From: Rosistilla oblonga
GTDB taxonomy: Bacteria; Planctomycetota; Planctomycetia; Pirellulales; Pirellulaceae
Assembly (NCBI RefSeq): GCF_007751715.1
Contig: NZ_CP036292.1
Span: 4,781,339 to 4,845,338 of the forward strand
DNA: 64,000 nucleotides
Direction: 5' to 3'
Part shown: piece by piece, positions 20,053 to 30,206 of the stretch
Layout: each line of letters starts with the position of its first letter
How positions within the stretch are numbered: position 1 is the first letter of the stretch
Notes under the pieces: generated by a model
The model's input: only the letters and a program-made list of their open reading frames with translations
Database searches by the model: none
What the model was told of the DNA's origin: nothing
Translations under genes and position numbers: made by a program

Positions 20053-20122
20053 GCACAGCTCAAACGGTTAGAGACAACAAGGGTTCCGGTTGACACACAA
20101 CCGGCCTACTAGGGAACGATGA

Positions 20123-21331
<1,209 letters not shown>

Positions 21332-21388
21332 TCCAACCGATTACGTAGCCAAACGCAAATAGCGCAAAACTGCGAATTGCCAGAAAAA

Positions 21389-21421
21389 CCCTCGTTCCCA
21401 AAGAACGAGGGTTTTTTATTT
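21389..21421 (+). terminator. Rho-independent terminator of gap
   Basis: CCCTCGTTC pairs perfectly with GAACGAGGG across a five-base loop, and TTTTTTATTT follows. It lies 58 bases after the gap stop codon. Confidence 0.95.
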
Positions 21422-21458
21422 GCCCCAACAACAATCCCAACCGACCAACAAATCCACA

Positions 21459-21850
21459 GGCCCAACGGGTCGGCACCACGTCAGCCCAGGGCAACGCCCT
21501 GGGAAAACGCGGCCAAACAAACACCCACAAATTCCCAAGGCCCAACAGGGCCGCCCCCACGCCATCCCAGGGCAACGCCCAGGGAAAACGCCGCCAAACA
21601 AACACCCACAAATTCCCAAGGCCCAACGGGCCGGCACCACGTCAGCCCAGGGCAACGCCCTGGGTAAACCGCGGCCAAACAAACACCCACAAATTCCCAA
21701 GGCCCAACGGGCCGGCCCCACGCCAGCCCAGGGCAACGCCCTGGGTAAACGGCGGCCAAACAAACACCCACAAATTCCCAAGGCCCAACAGGGCCGGCCC
21801 CATGTCAGCCCAGGGCAACGCCCTGGGTAAACGGCGGCCAAACAAAAGAT
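21459..21850. repeat. Array of five about 81-bp hairpin repeats
   Basis: Five direct copies of an approximately 81-bp unit follow one another. Each has GGCCCAACGGGCCGGC, then the hairpin CCCAGGGCAACGCCCTGGG (21485, 21566 with one mismatch, 21646, 21727, 21809), then AAACAAACACCCACAAATTC. The stem is eight base pairs with an AAC loop. The last unit passes into a longer segment repeated at 23.2 kb. Open frames through the array translate to repeats such as PGRCPGL and are not genes. Confidence 0.9.
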
Positions 21851-22016
21851 CCCAGCCCCAACGGGGCGGCCCCAACTCGATCGCGCCACACATTACCAAA
21901 CGTCACGTAGATCCGCCCCGTTGGGGCTCCGCCGTGAATGGGCGCGTTCAAAAACCCAGGGCGTTGCCCTGGGCTGGCCTACCGCTGCCCACTTCGGGGC
22001 GTCAAACCGACCGATT
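21701..22016. repeat. Left copy of a long direct repeat flanking the Y1 transposase
   Basis: This segment matches 23029-23347 closely, in the same orientation and order. Shared parts are the CCCAGGGC hairpin, ACAAAAGATC, GCCCCAACGGGGCGGCC, CGCGCCACACATTACCAAAC, GCCCCGTTGGGGC and an inverted copy of the main hairpin (21955-21973). The two copies bracket the transposase gene and a short tandem array. Confidence 0.85.
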
Positions 22017-22102
22017 CTCCCCGAACCACGCACACGTTTCATCACCGCACACGCCACGAAACAAAACACACGCCCATTCCTCGGACACAAACGGCATTCC
22101 CA

Positions 22103-22561
22103 CTAATCCCAAACATAACGTTCGTCGATCTTCAGCCCATGGCGACGACACAACTCGCGAAACTCCTCCTTGAACGTCATCTTTCGATGGTGTTCCTGTT
22201 GGTTGGCGATATACCGCTTCACATCGTCGATGTTCGATTCGCTGACGGAGAATGCTCCGTAACCCGACTGCCACGAAAATGACTTCAGCCCCGTCGCTTG
22301 CTTCTTTAACCACTTGCTGGTTTCCGTCTTCATCTCCTGAGCGACATCTGCGAGCGCAAACTTTCGGCTCAGTAAAAGCAACGCATGAACATGGTCCTCG
22401 ACCCCACCAATCTTTATGGCCGGGGAATCAACATTGTCGCGAAGGATTGTCGCCATATAGGCATACAACTGCTCGCGAAGTTCCAACGGATCCAACAACG
22501 GTTTACGGTGTTTCGTCGAAAACACGAAATGGATCGCAACCTTGGCTAGCGACTGAGACAT
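22103..22561 (-). CDS. IS200/RAYT-type Y1 HUH transposase
   Basis: This 152-residue single-domain enzyme is of the Y1 transposase family. The HUH metal-binding motif is GGVEDHVHALLLL (His57, His59). The catalytic Tyr is most likely Tyr117 in DVKRYIANQQEHH. WQSGYGAFSVSES and the C-terminal DERYVWD are typical of this family. Such enzymes cut and join single-stranded DNA at hairpins. The size is normal and the gene is intact. It sits inside a block of CCCAGGGC hairpins, with no TnpB gene nearby. This fits a domesticated REP-associated transposase or a solitary IS200-like element. The start ATG at 22561 is certain. Confidence 0.88.
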   Translation of the reverse strand: MSQSLAKVAIHFVFSTKHRKPLLDPLELREQLYAYMATILRDNVDSPAIKIGGVEDHVHALLLLSRKFALADVAQEMKTETSKWLKKQATGLKSFSWQSGYGAFSVSESNIDDVKRYIANQQEHHRKMTFKEEFRELCRRHGLKIDERYVWD

Positions 22562-22718
22562 TGATCAGCTCACGAATAGGAGTCCGCAGCGCGTGGGATC
22601 CAATCATTGTAGCCAACACCAACTGCCCGAACAAACAAATCGCAGAACAGGCACCACATTAAAACGTCACATAGAACCGCCCCGTTGGGGCTCCGCCGTG
22701 GATGGGTCCGCCCCGAAA

Positions 22719-22737
22719 CCCAGGGCGTTGCCCTGGG
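22719..22737. repeat. Isolated inverted copy of the CCCAGGGC hairpin
   Basis: CCCAGGGCGTTGCCCTGGG is the reverse complement of the array hairpin. It is preceded by GCCCCGTTGGGGC, as in the flanking long repeats, so it is part of the same family just upstream of the transposase gene. Confidence 0.85.
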
Positions 22738-22785
22738 CTGACATAGCGCTGCCCCCGTTGGGGCGTCAAACCGCCGATTCCCAAC

Positions 22786-22928
22786 ACCCATCATCAACAC
22801 CCATCATCAACACCCATCATCAACACCCATCATCAACACCCATCATCAACACCCATCATCAACACCCATCATCAACACCCATCATCAACACCCATCATCA
22901 ACACCCATCATCAACACCCATCATCAAC
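22786..22928. repeat. 13-bp tandem repeat, 11 copies
   Basis: ACCCATCATCAAC is repeated 11 times head to tail without variation. There are no spacers, so it is a minisatellite and not a CRISPR array. Confidence 0.95.
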
Positions 22929-23028
22929 GCCACGCATACACACCGCATCACGCGCGCGGTTTAATCACCCCACACACGGATCTCAATCACCGTACGCGAA
23001 ACCGAACAACACACCCGCCCATTCTCCA

Positions 23029-23347
23029 GGCCCAACAGGGCCGGCCCCACGCCAGCCCAGGGCAACGCCCTGGGTAAACCACGGCCAAACAAACACCCAC
23101 AAATTCCCCAGGCCCAACAGGGCCGGCACCACGTCAGCCCAGGGCAACGCCCTGGGTAAACGGCGGCCAAACAAAAGATCGCAGCCCCAACGGGGCGGCC
23201 CTAACACGATCGCGCCACACATTACCAAACGTCACGTAGAACCGCCCCGTTGGGGCTCCGCCGTGGATGGGCCCGCCCCGAAACCCAGGGCGTTGCCCTG
23301 GGCTGGCCTACCGCTGCCCACTTCGGGGCGTGAAACCGACCGATTCC
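23029..23347. repeat. Right copy of the long direct repeat, with two hairpin units
   Basis: It contains two direct hairpins (23056-23074 and 23138-23156) and one inverted hairpin (23284-23302). They are separated by the same ACAAAAGATC and CGCGCCACACATTACC segments as the left copy. It ends where the 11-bp array begins. Confidence 0.85.
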
Positions 23348-23405
23348 CGACCGATTCCCGACCGATTCCCGACCGATTCCCGACCGATTCCCGACCGATT
23401 CCCGT
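23340..23405. repeat. 11-bp tandem repeat, 6 copies
   Basis: CCGATTCCCGA is repeated six times; the last copy ends in CCCGT. The left long repeat has only one such unit (ACCGACCGATTC near 22005), so the array arose on one side only. Confidence 0.92.
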
Positions 23406-23474
23406 CGGGACAACTTGCTTTGGAAAAACGGTACGCCCAAACAACAATCGCGTTCGACGGAACCGTTGGCAAAA

Positions 23475-25496
23475 TCAGTCGCTGGCTTTTTCTTGCAACG
23501 CCTTGGTGCCGGCGTCCAAGGTGGCGATGATCTTTTCGACGTCGTAGACGCATCCGCTCCACGTCCCACCGCCGACTTGTTGCAGCGCGGCCCAGAGTCG
23601 TGAATCGTCGGGCATCTTGGCGTCGACAGCTAATTGCGGATGAGGAGACCGCGAGGCGAGCAGCGTTTCGGCTTCCACTGGTGTCAGCGATTTGTCGGCG
23701 GTCCCGACGAGATTAACGCTGCCATGCAATCCGATCCGATCGACGACGACTTCGATCTGATCGCCGTCTTGGACCCGGCCGATCGGTCCTCCCGCCAACG
23801 CCTCCGGTCCGACATGGCCGATGCACGCGCCGGTGCTGACGCCCGAGAACCGGGCGTCGGTGACGAGCGCTACATGTTTGCCCCAAGGCAAGAACTTCAA
23901 GGCCGACGTGATTTGATAGGTCTCCTCCATGCCGCTCCCCAGCGGTCCGCGGCCGATCAACACCACAACATCTCCCGCCTGAACCGGACGGGGATGGTTC
24001 CCCTTGATCGCTGCGATCGCATCGCGTTCGCTGACAAAGACCCGCGCCGGGCCAGCCTTGCGATAGACGCCATCCTCACCAACGACACTCGGGTCGATCG
24101 ATGTCGATTTAATCACCGATCCCTCGGGACACAGATTCCCTTGCGGGAAGCAGACGGTGCTGGTCAGCCCACGTTTTTTGGCGGTCGCCGGAGGAATGAT
24201 CACATCGTCGGGATCGACGCGATCCGACTCGATCAAACGCTGCCGCAACGCATCCCGACGAGCCGACTGCGGCCAGGCGTCGAGGATCTCGTTCCAGCTG
24301 GCGCCCGCGACAGTCATCGCATCACCACGCAACAGTCCCAACTCGCGGAGATGCCACATGATTTCCGGAACGCCACCAGCCAAGAACAATCGGACCGTCG
24401 GATGCCCGACAGGACCGTTGGGCAAGACGTCGACGAACCGAGCGACCAGTTTGTTGACTTGGTGCCAATCATCGACGGTCGGTGACCGCAGCCCCGCAGC
24501 CTGAGCGACCGCTGGAATGTGCAGCAACAGATTCGTCGAACCGCCACAGGCGGCATGAACCAACATCGCGTTGTAGATCGAATCGTCGGTAACGATATCG
24601 GCTAGCGTCAGTCCTCGCGCATCCAAGGCCATCAGACTGCGAGCGCTCTGCCGCGCGATGTCCAACCAAATCGGCTGGCCGCTGGGGGCAAGGGCCGCAT
24701 GCGGTACGGTCAGCCCCATCGCCTCGGCGACAACTTGACTGGTCGCCGCGGTTCCCAGGAACTGGCAACCGCCCCCTGGCGATCCGCACGCCCGGCAACC
24801 TTCCAAACCAGCCTGTTCCAGCGAGATTTCGCCTTGCGAATACCGAGCCCCAATCGTTTGCACTTTGCCAGCATCCTCGCCGACCGTTGGGGGCAACGTC
24901 ACGCCGCCGGGAACGATCACGCTGGGCAAATGCTTTGTTCCGCAGACCGCCAGCATCATCGCCGGCAGACCTTTATCGCAGGTCGCGACACCCAACACGC
25001 CGCGGCGGCGTGGCAACGAACGGATCAACCGACGCATCACGATCGCCGCATCGTTGCGATAGGGCAGACTGTCGAACATCCCGTTGGTTCCCTGCGATCG
25101 GCCATCGCAAGGGTCGCTGCAGAAAGCGGCAAACGGCACGCCGCCGGCCTCGGAAAACTGTTCGGCTGCCGCTTGAACCAACAGCCCAACTTCCCAGTGC
25201 CCGGTGTGATACCCCAGAGCGATCGGCGTTCCATCGTGATCGCGAACGCCCCCCTGCGTGCTGAGACACAGATACTGAGGTCCCATCATGCGAGCTGGAT
25301 CCCAGCCCATGCCGGCGTTTTGCGTCAGCCCAAACAGATCACCGCTGCTCCACGAGCGAAGGATCTCGTCGGTCAACGGCAACTGACCACTTGGTCCCGA
25401 CGCCGATGTGATCACCGACGCCGCGACGTCGCCGCCACCAAGATGTTGATCGAGCGAAAACAGACTGTCGTCGGGATAGTTAAAGGCAGGAGGCAA
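23475..25496 (-). CDS. yjhG: D-xylonate dehydratase, YjhG/YagF family
   Basis: This 673-residue member of the IlvD/EDD dehydratase superfamily closely matches the YjhG/YagF branch (usually about 655 residues). It removes water from D-xylonate to give 2-keto-3-deoxy-xylonate. Key segments are [56 protein letters not shown] and [18 protein letters not shown]. The conserved Cys residues in CDG, CDK and GGGCQF should bind the Fe-S cluster. The C-terminus has [20 protein letters not shown]. The first codon is probably TTG at 25496, since no ATG lies between it and the upstream stop. An earlier ATT or GTG-like start cannot be excluded. It lies just after the aldo/keto reductase on the same strand. 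Confidence 0.9.
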   Translation of the reverse strand: MPPAFNYPDDSLFSLDQHLGGGDVAASVITSASGPSGQLPLTDEILRSWSSGDLFGLTQNAGMGWDPARMMGPQYLCLSTQGGVRDHDGTPIALGYHTGHWEVGLLVQAAAEQFSEAGGVPFAAFCSDPCDGRSQGTNGMFDSLPYRNDAAIVMRRLIRSLPRRRGVLGVATCDKGLPAMMLAVCGTKHLPSVIVPGGVTLPPTVGEDAGKVQTIGARYSQGEISLEQAGLEGCRACGSPGGGCQFLGTAATSQVVAEAMGLTVPHAALAPSGQPIWLDIARQSARSLMALDARGLTLADIVTDDSIYNAMLVHAACGGSTNLLLHIPAVAQAAGLRSPTVDDWHQVNKLVARFVDVLPNGPVGHPTVRLFLAGGVPEIMWHLRELGLLRGDAMTVAGASWNEILDAWPQSARRDALRQRLIESDRVDPDDVIIPPATAKKRGLTSTVCFPQGNLCPEGSVIKSTSIDPSVVGEDGVYRKAGPARVFVSERDAIAAIKGNHPRPVQAGDVVVLIGRGPLGSGMEETYQITSALKFLPWGKHVALVTDARFSGVSTGACIGHVGPEALAGGPIGRVQDGDQIEVVVDRIGLHGSVNLVGTADKSLTPVEAETLLASRSPHPQLAVDAKMPDDSRLWAALQQVGGGTWSGCVYDVEKIIATLDAGTKALQEKASD

Positions 25497-25551
25497 TGGA
25501 TCACTCGCAATAAAGGCAAAACGTCGTTGGGGAAACGGATCGTCTTATTTA

Positions 25552-25701
25552 ATAGATGGGGCACAACGTATTCCGGCCGCCTGACCGACTACTCGTAAAT
25601 CGGGCAAAACGTATTCCGTCCCACGCATCGACTACTCATAGATCGGGCAAAACGTATTCCGTCCTACGCATCGACTACTCATAGATCGGGCAAAACGTAT
25701 T
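25552..25701. repeat. Tandem copies of the aldo/keto reductase gene tail
   Basis: Four copies with a period of about 43 bases carry ATAGATCGGGCAAAACGTAT: near 25552 (decayed), 25595, 25639 and 25681. The last copy is the actual end of the reductase gene, encoding NTFCPIYE and the stop. The spacer part CCGTCCTACGCATCGACTAC is shared by the inner copies. Confidence 0.85.
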
Positions 25702-26655
25702 AAAGGCAGCTTGGCAGAAGACGCCGGGGTCATTGTAGCGTTGATTCCGATTCAGCCCGTCGATCGTCGCCATCTCTGCATCGCTGAGGCTGAAGTCGAA
25801 GAGGCTGAAGTTTTCGGCCAGCCGCTCCGTTTTTGTGGTTTTCGGAATCACCGCGGTGCCGCGTTGCACGCCCCAACGCAGTAGCACTTGAGCTGGCGAG
25901 CGGTCGTGGGCCGCGGCGATCGCCCGGATCGGTTCGATCTGCAACAGCGAATCGGATCCGTCGGCCATGCCGATCTCGTGATAGGAGAGCGCTCCCAGGG
26001 GCGAGAAAGCGGTGTAGGCGATCTGTTCTTCCCGGCAGAACTGGAACAGTTTTTCCTGCGTCAGGTAGGGATGCGTTTCGACTTGCAAGACCGCGGGCGG
26101 ATCGTTGGCGTAGGCGAGCATGTCGCGGAGCAGGGCGATGTTGAAATTGCAGACGCCGATCTCTTTGACCAGACCGGATTGCTTCAGTTGTTCCATCGCG
26201 GCCCAGGTTTCGGCGACCGAAACGCGATCGATCTCCATCTTCGGCTCGGCCGCTTCGGGATCGAAGAACCAGCCCGGCGGATACCGCTGTTCGGGCGAGA
26301 CGTATCGCAGCGGGATCGGGAAGTGGATCAGATAGAGATCGAGATAATCGAGCTGCAAATCGTCGAGCGTCTTGCGGCAGGCGGCTTCGACATGTTCGCT
26401 GCGATGGAACGTGTTCCACAGCTTCGACGTCACCCACAGATCCTCGCGGCGGCAGACTCCGCTGTCGATCACTCCTCGCAGCCCGTCGCCGACTTCGCGT
26501 TCGTTCCCATAATCGCAAGCGCTATCAAAATGGCGGTATCCCACTTCGGCCGCCGCTTGAACTAAAGAAGCACATTGGTCGTTGGGGATTTTCCACATTC
26601 CGAGACCAAGAACGGGCAACTGGGCTCCAGAGCGAAGCGATAGCGAGGGAATCAT
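25675..26655 (-). CDS. Aldo/keto reductase, xylose-reductase-like
   Basis: This 326-residue NAD(P)H-dependent reductase is of the AKR superfamily. The catalytic tetrad is visible: Asp44 and Tyr49 in HFDSACDYGNE, Lys78 in VTSKLWN, and His111 in LIHFP. PPGWFFDPEA and the C-terminal LNRNQRYNDPG resemble xylose reductases, which have a PPG loop and an RFNDP motif near the end. VIPKTTKTERLAEN contacts the cofactor phosphate and suggests NADPH use. It would reduce xylose or another aldose to the alditol. Its position upstream of a xylonate dehydratase gene supports a pentose role. The extreme C-terminus is duplicated in the DNA downstream. Confidence 0.85.
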   Translation of the reverse strand: MIPSLSLRSGAQLPVLGLGMWKIPNDQCASLVQAAAEVGYRHFDSACDYGNEREVGDGLRGVIDSGVCRREDLWVTSKLWNTFHRSEHVEAACRKTLDDLQLDYLDLYLIHFPIPLRYVSPEQRYPPGWFFDPEAAEPKMEIDRVSVAETWAAMEQLKQSGLVKEIGVCNFNIALLRDMLAYANDPPAVLQVETHPYLTQEKLFQFCREEQIAYTAFSPLGALSYHEIGMADGSDSLLQIEPIRAIAAAHDRSPAQVLLRWGVQRGTAVIPKTTKTERLAENFSLFDFSLSDAEMATIDGLNRNQRYNDPGVFCQAAFNTFCPIYE

Positions 26656-26936
26656 AACAAGCGATCCGTGGCGGGAAGGAAACGGGCAATATCGAATTGG
26701 CAGCTGGATAGCTTGGCAAATCGCTAGTCGATTGCAAGGCCTTCGCCGGCGCGGTCCTTATGACGGCTGAGTTTGCCCGCCCAGAGCGACGATTGGGCGA
26801 GGAAAACACATTGGCGAAGATGCGGTTGATTTTAGAGAAGTTCTTCACCTACTATCCGCAACGGATGCCAGACCGCTGGTAAGATAGAGAAAAGGGACCG
26901 CTACGGCTGCGTTGTCAGCCACAGGAGAGCTTACAA

Positions 26937-27551
26937 ATGACGCTGCCCATCGATGTTGATGCGATTGTTCAATTACAGGCCGAAACCGTTGCTCAATGGC
27001 ATTGCGGTCCGATCGTCAACCGATACTCCGATTTTATGCAGTTGGTCTGCCAGCAGCACGAACACAATTATCGTTTGTGGCACCAGGAAGATATCGCCCG
27101 CGCGAAAGACGTCTCCGATGCCGAGATCGCTCAAGTCAAGCGGAACATCGACGGACTGAACCAGAAACGGAACGACTGGATCGAAAAATTGGACGATTCG
27201 ATCACCTTGTTGCTGGCTCAACAGGGTGTCGAAACCGCCGAAGATGCCCCGATCAACACCGAAACCTCCGGCAGCGCGATCGACCGACTGTCGATCATGT
27301 CGCTGCGGTTGTACCACTACGAAGAGCAACTCGAACGCGACGACGCATCCGATGCGCACCGCGAATTGGTCACCCAGCGGATCGCATTGTGCCAGCAACA
27401 ACAAGCCGATCTTTCCAATTCGCTGAAAGAATTGTTGGTCGATCTGTTCGCCGGACGCAAGGCGCACCGAACCTATCGCCAGATGAAGATGTATAATGAT
27501 CCTACGCTAAACCCGTATTTGTACGCCGCCAAACAGCTGCGTGCTGGTTGA
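26937..27551 (+). CDS. DUF4254 family protein
   Basis: This 204-residue, almost entirely helical protein has no signal peptide or membrane segment. HEHNYRLWHQEDIARAKDVSD and LNQKRNDWIEKLDD in the first half, and RLSIMSLRLYHYEEQL in the middle, are hallmarks of DUF4254. A coiled-coil propensity is evident from the Gln/Glu/Leu patterns. The family function is unknown; it often occurs near lipopolysaccharide or glycosyltransferase genes. A clear AGGAG ribosome site precedes ATG 26937. The stop is 44 bases before the PDZ-protein gene on the same strand. Confidence 0.85.
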   Translation: MTLPIDVDAIVQLQAETVAQWHCGPIVNRYSDFMQLVCQQHEHNYRLWHQEDIARAKDVSDAEIAQVKRNIDGLNQKRNDWIEKLDDSITLLLAQQGVETAEDAPINTETSGSAIDRLSIMSLRLYHYEEQLERDDASDAHRELVTQRIALCQQQQADLSNSLKELLVDLFAGRKAHRTYRQMKMYNDPTLNPYLYAAKQLRAG

Positions 27552-27595
27552 ACCGAAGTCCATTCCGCGGAGCCGCAACGGTAGGTCGATTTGTT

Positions 27596-28852
27596 ATGAG
27601 GCTGAAACTCTACACGTGCTCCACGCTTTTATTTTCGATCGTCGCTGCGGTCTCGGTCTGCCGCGGCGACGAAGCCGACAGCGCGACTGTCGATCCTGCC
27701 GAAAGTTCACAGCCCGCCGCGGATAAAGACGCGGCGGAGCAGATGCAGCGGTGGGTCTCTCAACTCTCATCGCCCCAATACCGTCTGCGAGAACTCGCCA
27801 CGACGCGTCTGCGACTGGCTGGTCTAGCCGCTGTGCCGGCGCTCGAAGCCGGATTGCAGGACGGCGATCTCGAGACGACTTCGCAGATCCTGTCGGTGTT
27901 GCGTCAGCTGTCGCTCCAGTTTGATCCCCAGCATCAAGACCGCGACCTCGCATGGGAATCGCTGCAACGAGTCGCCACCGCCGGTGCGTCGTCAGCTGCC
28001 ACGCGAGCCCAGTTGGCGATGGACGAAGTTCGCGACGACCGCAAACGACGAGCGGTGGAAGTACTGACCGCCGCCGGAGTCTTTATCGGGTTTGGCGAGT
28101 TCCATCTGGCCTCGTCGGTTCGCAACGGATACCACATGCGAATCCCCAAAGACTGGCAGGGGAACGTCGCTGCATTCTCGTGGTTGAAGTGGCTGCACGG
28201 CGTCGAGACAGTCATTTTAAGTGGCGACAAAATCACCGCTGATGTGGTCCGGCAAGTTGCCAGCGTTCCCGACCTGAAAAACTTGGACATTCGCGACACC
28301 ACCGTCGATGTCGAAGACCTTCAGGGCCTGACCGATCTGAAGCGACTGGACCTCTTCCAACTGGTCAACGTCCCGGCGGGAGACGAACTGATCGACACCC
28401 TTGCTCAACTTCCGTTGCGGCGAGAATTGATCCTGTTTGGCACCGACATCTCGCTCGAGGGATCCGAACGGCTGAAAACGCTCTTCCCAAATCTGAACAT
28501 TCAATGCCGCGGTGGATTCCTCGGCGTCCGCTGCAGCCCGCTGAATCCGAACTGCGAGGTGGGAACTGTCGAACCAAACACAGCTGCCGCCGAGGCGGGC
28601 GTCCAATCGGGAGACGTGATCATCAAGTTCGGCCAATACGACGTCAAATCGTTTGCCGATCTGCAATCCGCGATCGCCAAGCATACCGCCGCCGAGAAAT
28701 CGATCCCGATGCAGATCAACCGGATCGTGGAAGAACAGGTCGAAGTCGAACTGCCCCAAGAAGAAGGTGAACCGACGCCGAAGTTGATTCGCACCATCCG
28801 GCGTCAAAAAACCTTCACCTTAACGGTCAAACTGAAGCGTCAGTTTCCGTAG
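27596..28852 (+). CDS. Secreted PDZ-domain protein with HEAT/LRR-like N-terminal part
   Basis: This is a 418-residue protein with a Sec signal (LYTCSTLLFSIVAAVSVCRG) at ATG 27596. A longer frame from 27548 lacks sense for export and was rejected. Residues 35-130 form helical HEAT-like pairs (SSPQYRLRELATTRLRLAGLAAVPALEAGL). Residues 190-300 show leucine-rich-like strands (LKNLDIRDTTVDVEDLQGLTDLKRLDLFQL). Residues 310-415 hold a PDZ domain: FLGVRCSP, VEPNTAAAEAGVQSGDVIIKFG and VKSFADLQSAIAKH. No protease triad is present, so it is likely a periplasmic scaffold or regulator. Its 3' end overlaps the convergent Trm112-like gene by 26 bases. Confidence 0.8.
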   Translation: MRLKLYTCSTLLFSIVAAVSVCRGDEADSATVDPAESSQPAADKDAAEQMQRWVSQLSSPQYRLRELATTRLRLAGLAAVPALEAGLQDGDLETTSQILSVLRQLSLQFDPQHQDRDLAWESLQRVATAGASSAATRAQLAMDEVRDDRKRRAVEVLTAAGVFIGFGEFHLASSVRNGYHMRIPKDWQGNVAAFSWLKWLHGVETVILSGDKITADVVRQVASVPDLKNLDIRDTTVDVEDLQGLTDLKRLDLFQLVNVPAGDELIDTLAQLPLRRELILFGTDISLEGSERLKTLFPNLNIQCRGGFLGVRCSPLNPNCEVGTVEPNTAAAEAGVQSGDVIIKFGQYDVKSFADLQSAIAKHTAAEKSIPMQINRIVEEQVEVELPQEEGEPTPKLIRTIRRQKTFTLTVKLKRQFP

Positions 28853-29120
28853 TTTCCGCCCCCGCAGTCGCTGCGGCGATCGGAATCGCTTCATCCGGAA
28901 TCAGCGTCGGGATGTCGGCCCAAACCGGATAGATCAGCGTTCCGTCGGCGTTGACCAATCCCGAATCGAGCGGTCGCTGCACCGGGCGGTCGATCCGATT
29001 GCGAGCCTCTCCAGCAGCAACCCGCTGGTTGATCTGTTGGATCAAATCGTCGGCGGCTACCACCAGCGTCGACTGAGTGACGGGGCAGCGAATGTATTCG
29101 AACAGGCTTGGGTCGATCAC
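28827..29120 (-). CDS. Trm112/UPF0434 family protein
   Basis: This is a protein of about 97 residues. It has IDPSLFEYIRCPVTQSTLVV at the start and the C-terminal DGTLIYPVWADIPTLIPDEA, both typical of the Trm112-like family. An insertion of about 25 residues separates them, as in other planctomycetes. The usual second zinc-site cysteine pair is not complete: only one Cys is present. I chose GTG at 29120 because homologous sequence begins there; the frame upstream continues but looks non-coding. Family members activate methyltransferases in eukaryotes; the bacterial role is unclear. Confidence 0.8.
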   Translation of the reverse strand: MIDPSLFEYIRCPVTQSTLVVAADDLIQQINQRVAAGEARNRIDRPVQRPLDSGLVNADGTLIYPVWADIPTLIPDEAIPIAAATAGAETTETDASV

Positions 29121-29723
29121 GGTGGGATTTCCATAGAGGGATTCAAACGCTCCTCGTTTGGACAGATTATAGCTGAAGCACGCTCGGATGTCCCTAAGCC
29201 CTCTACCGTTGAACTGGGCAAAACCGGATTTCGACAGCCGCCCGCAGCGGCGAGTGCCAGCGATAGGCAATCCCAGCGACCGACGACGCCGATCGACCGA
29301 AACGGTCTACCGAGACGCGAAATCGGCGGCGTCAGAGCGGTTGCAAAGTCGAAATTTTTCTTTGCCAAGCGTCAAATCTGACCTAGAGTTTCCATTGGGC
29401 AAATCAACCGTTATCGGGGGATTTGTCTTCTGCGTTTGTGTTTCGGGACGACGCTTCGCCGACCTGCGATTGTGCGATCGCGGGCCGGCGAAGCCATTTT
29501 TCCCGCAGCCTCACTGCGCCCCCCTCCAACGACACACCGGCATCCCCAACCTCGTCGTTCGTTGGGGGTTCCCAGTCGCATCGGCGCTCCGATCTCCACG
29601 CTCGACTGAATTGACAAATCAGGCGCGACAGGGAATTATGAGTCGCACTGGATTGGGACGCTGCAGTGGCGACTCAGCCACTCGCCCTACAAAGCAAACG
29701 ACGCGATCGTGAACCGAAACATC
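29121..29723. other. Gene-less divergent region
   Basis: About 600 bases separate the Trm112-like and DUF1499 genes. Several frames cross it, but none has a ribosome site or a family-like sequence. There are AT-rich patches (around 29350-29420) that could hold promoters. I see no repeat family member here. Confidence 0.45.
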
Positions 29724-30182
29724 ATGAGGAAGAGGATGGGAATTGCGATCGGAGCGATTGTTCTGCTGGTCACCGGGTGGATCTTTTGGCAAGTCGACGA
29801 CTGGAGCCGCGATTTCACGACGAATCACGCTCAGCTCGATCCGGCGGCGGACGATCCGCTGCTGCGACCGGTTTTGGCAGCCGAATCGGTGGGCCAGCTG
29901 GCCGCCCGCGTTCTGTCGTTTGTTGAAACGACACCCCACTGGCAAGTGGAACGACAGCGTGGCGGCCCCGACGGAACCGAACTGCATCTGACGCGCACGA
30001 CCTCGCTGTTCCGCTACGTCGATGACATTCAGGTCCGCATTTCTCCGATCGACGGCGGGGCGCAACTGGATGCCGAGAGCCAATCGAGGCTGGGCAAAGG
30101 GGACCTCGGCCAGAACCCGCGGAACCTGAAAGAGCTGGTTAGGGGCATCGACGGCTTTCCAAGTCTGCAGGAGCCGCGATAA
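29724..30182 (+). CDS. DUF1499 family membrane-anchored protein
   Basis: This 152-residue protein has one N-terminal membrane helix (IAIGAIVLLVTGWIFW) and a DUF1499 domain. The domain motif appears as FRYVDDIQVRIS, then DAESQSRLGKGDLGQNPRNL. The family is periplasmic or membrane-anchored and has no established function. I chose ATG at 29724; a GTG at 29709 adds five residues, and ATG 29736 is a further option. It precedes the M42 peptidase gene by 24 bases and may be co-transcribed with it. Confidence 0.8.
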   Translation: MRKRMGIAIGAIVLLVTGWIFWQVDDWSRDFTTNHAQLDPAADDPLLRPVLAAESVGQLAARVLSFVETTPHWQVERQRGGPDGTELHLTRTTSLFRYVDDIQVRISPIDGGAQLDAESQSRLGKGDLGQNPRNLKELVRGIDGFPSLQEPR

Positions 30183-30206
30183 TCGGGGGATCATCAAACC
30201 GCACCA

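Noticed and set aside
21416-21889. Frames such as 157 residues with PGRCPGL repeats
   Set aside because: They are translations of the hairpin array. The repeats explain the open frames.
22786-22928. CRISPR array
   Set aside because: The 13-base units touch one another with no spacers, and no cas gene is near.
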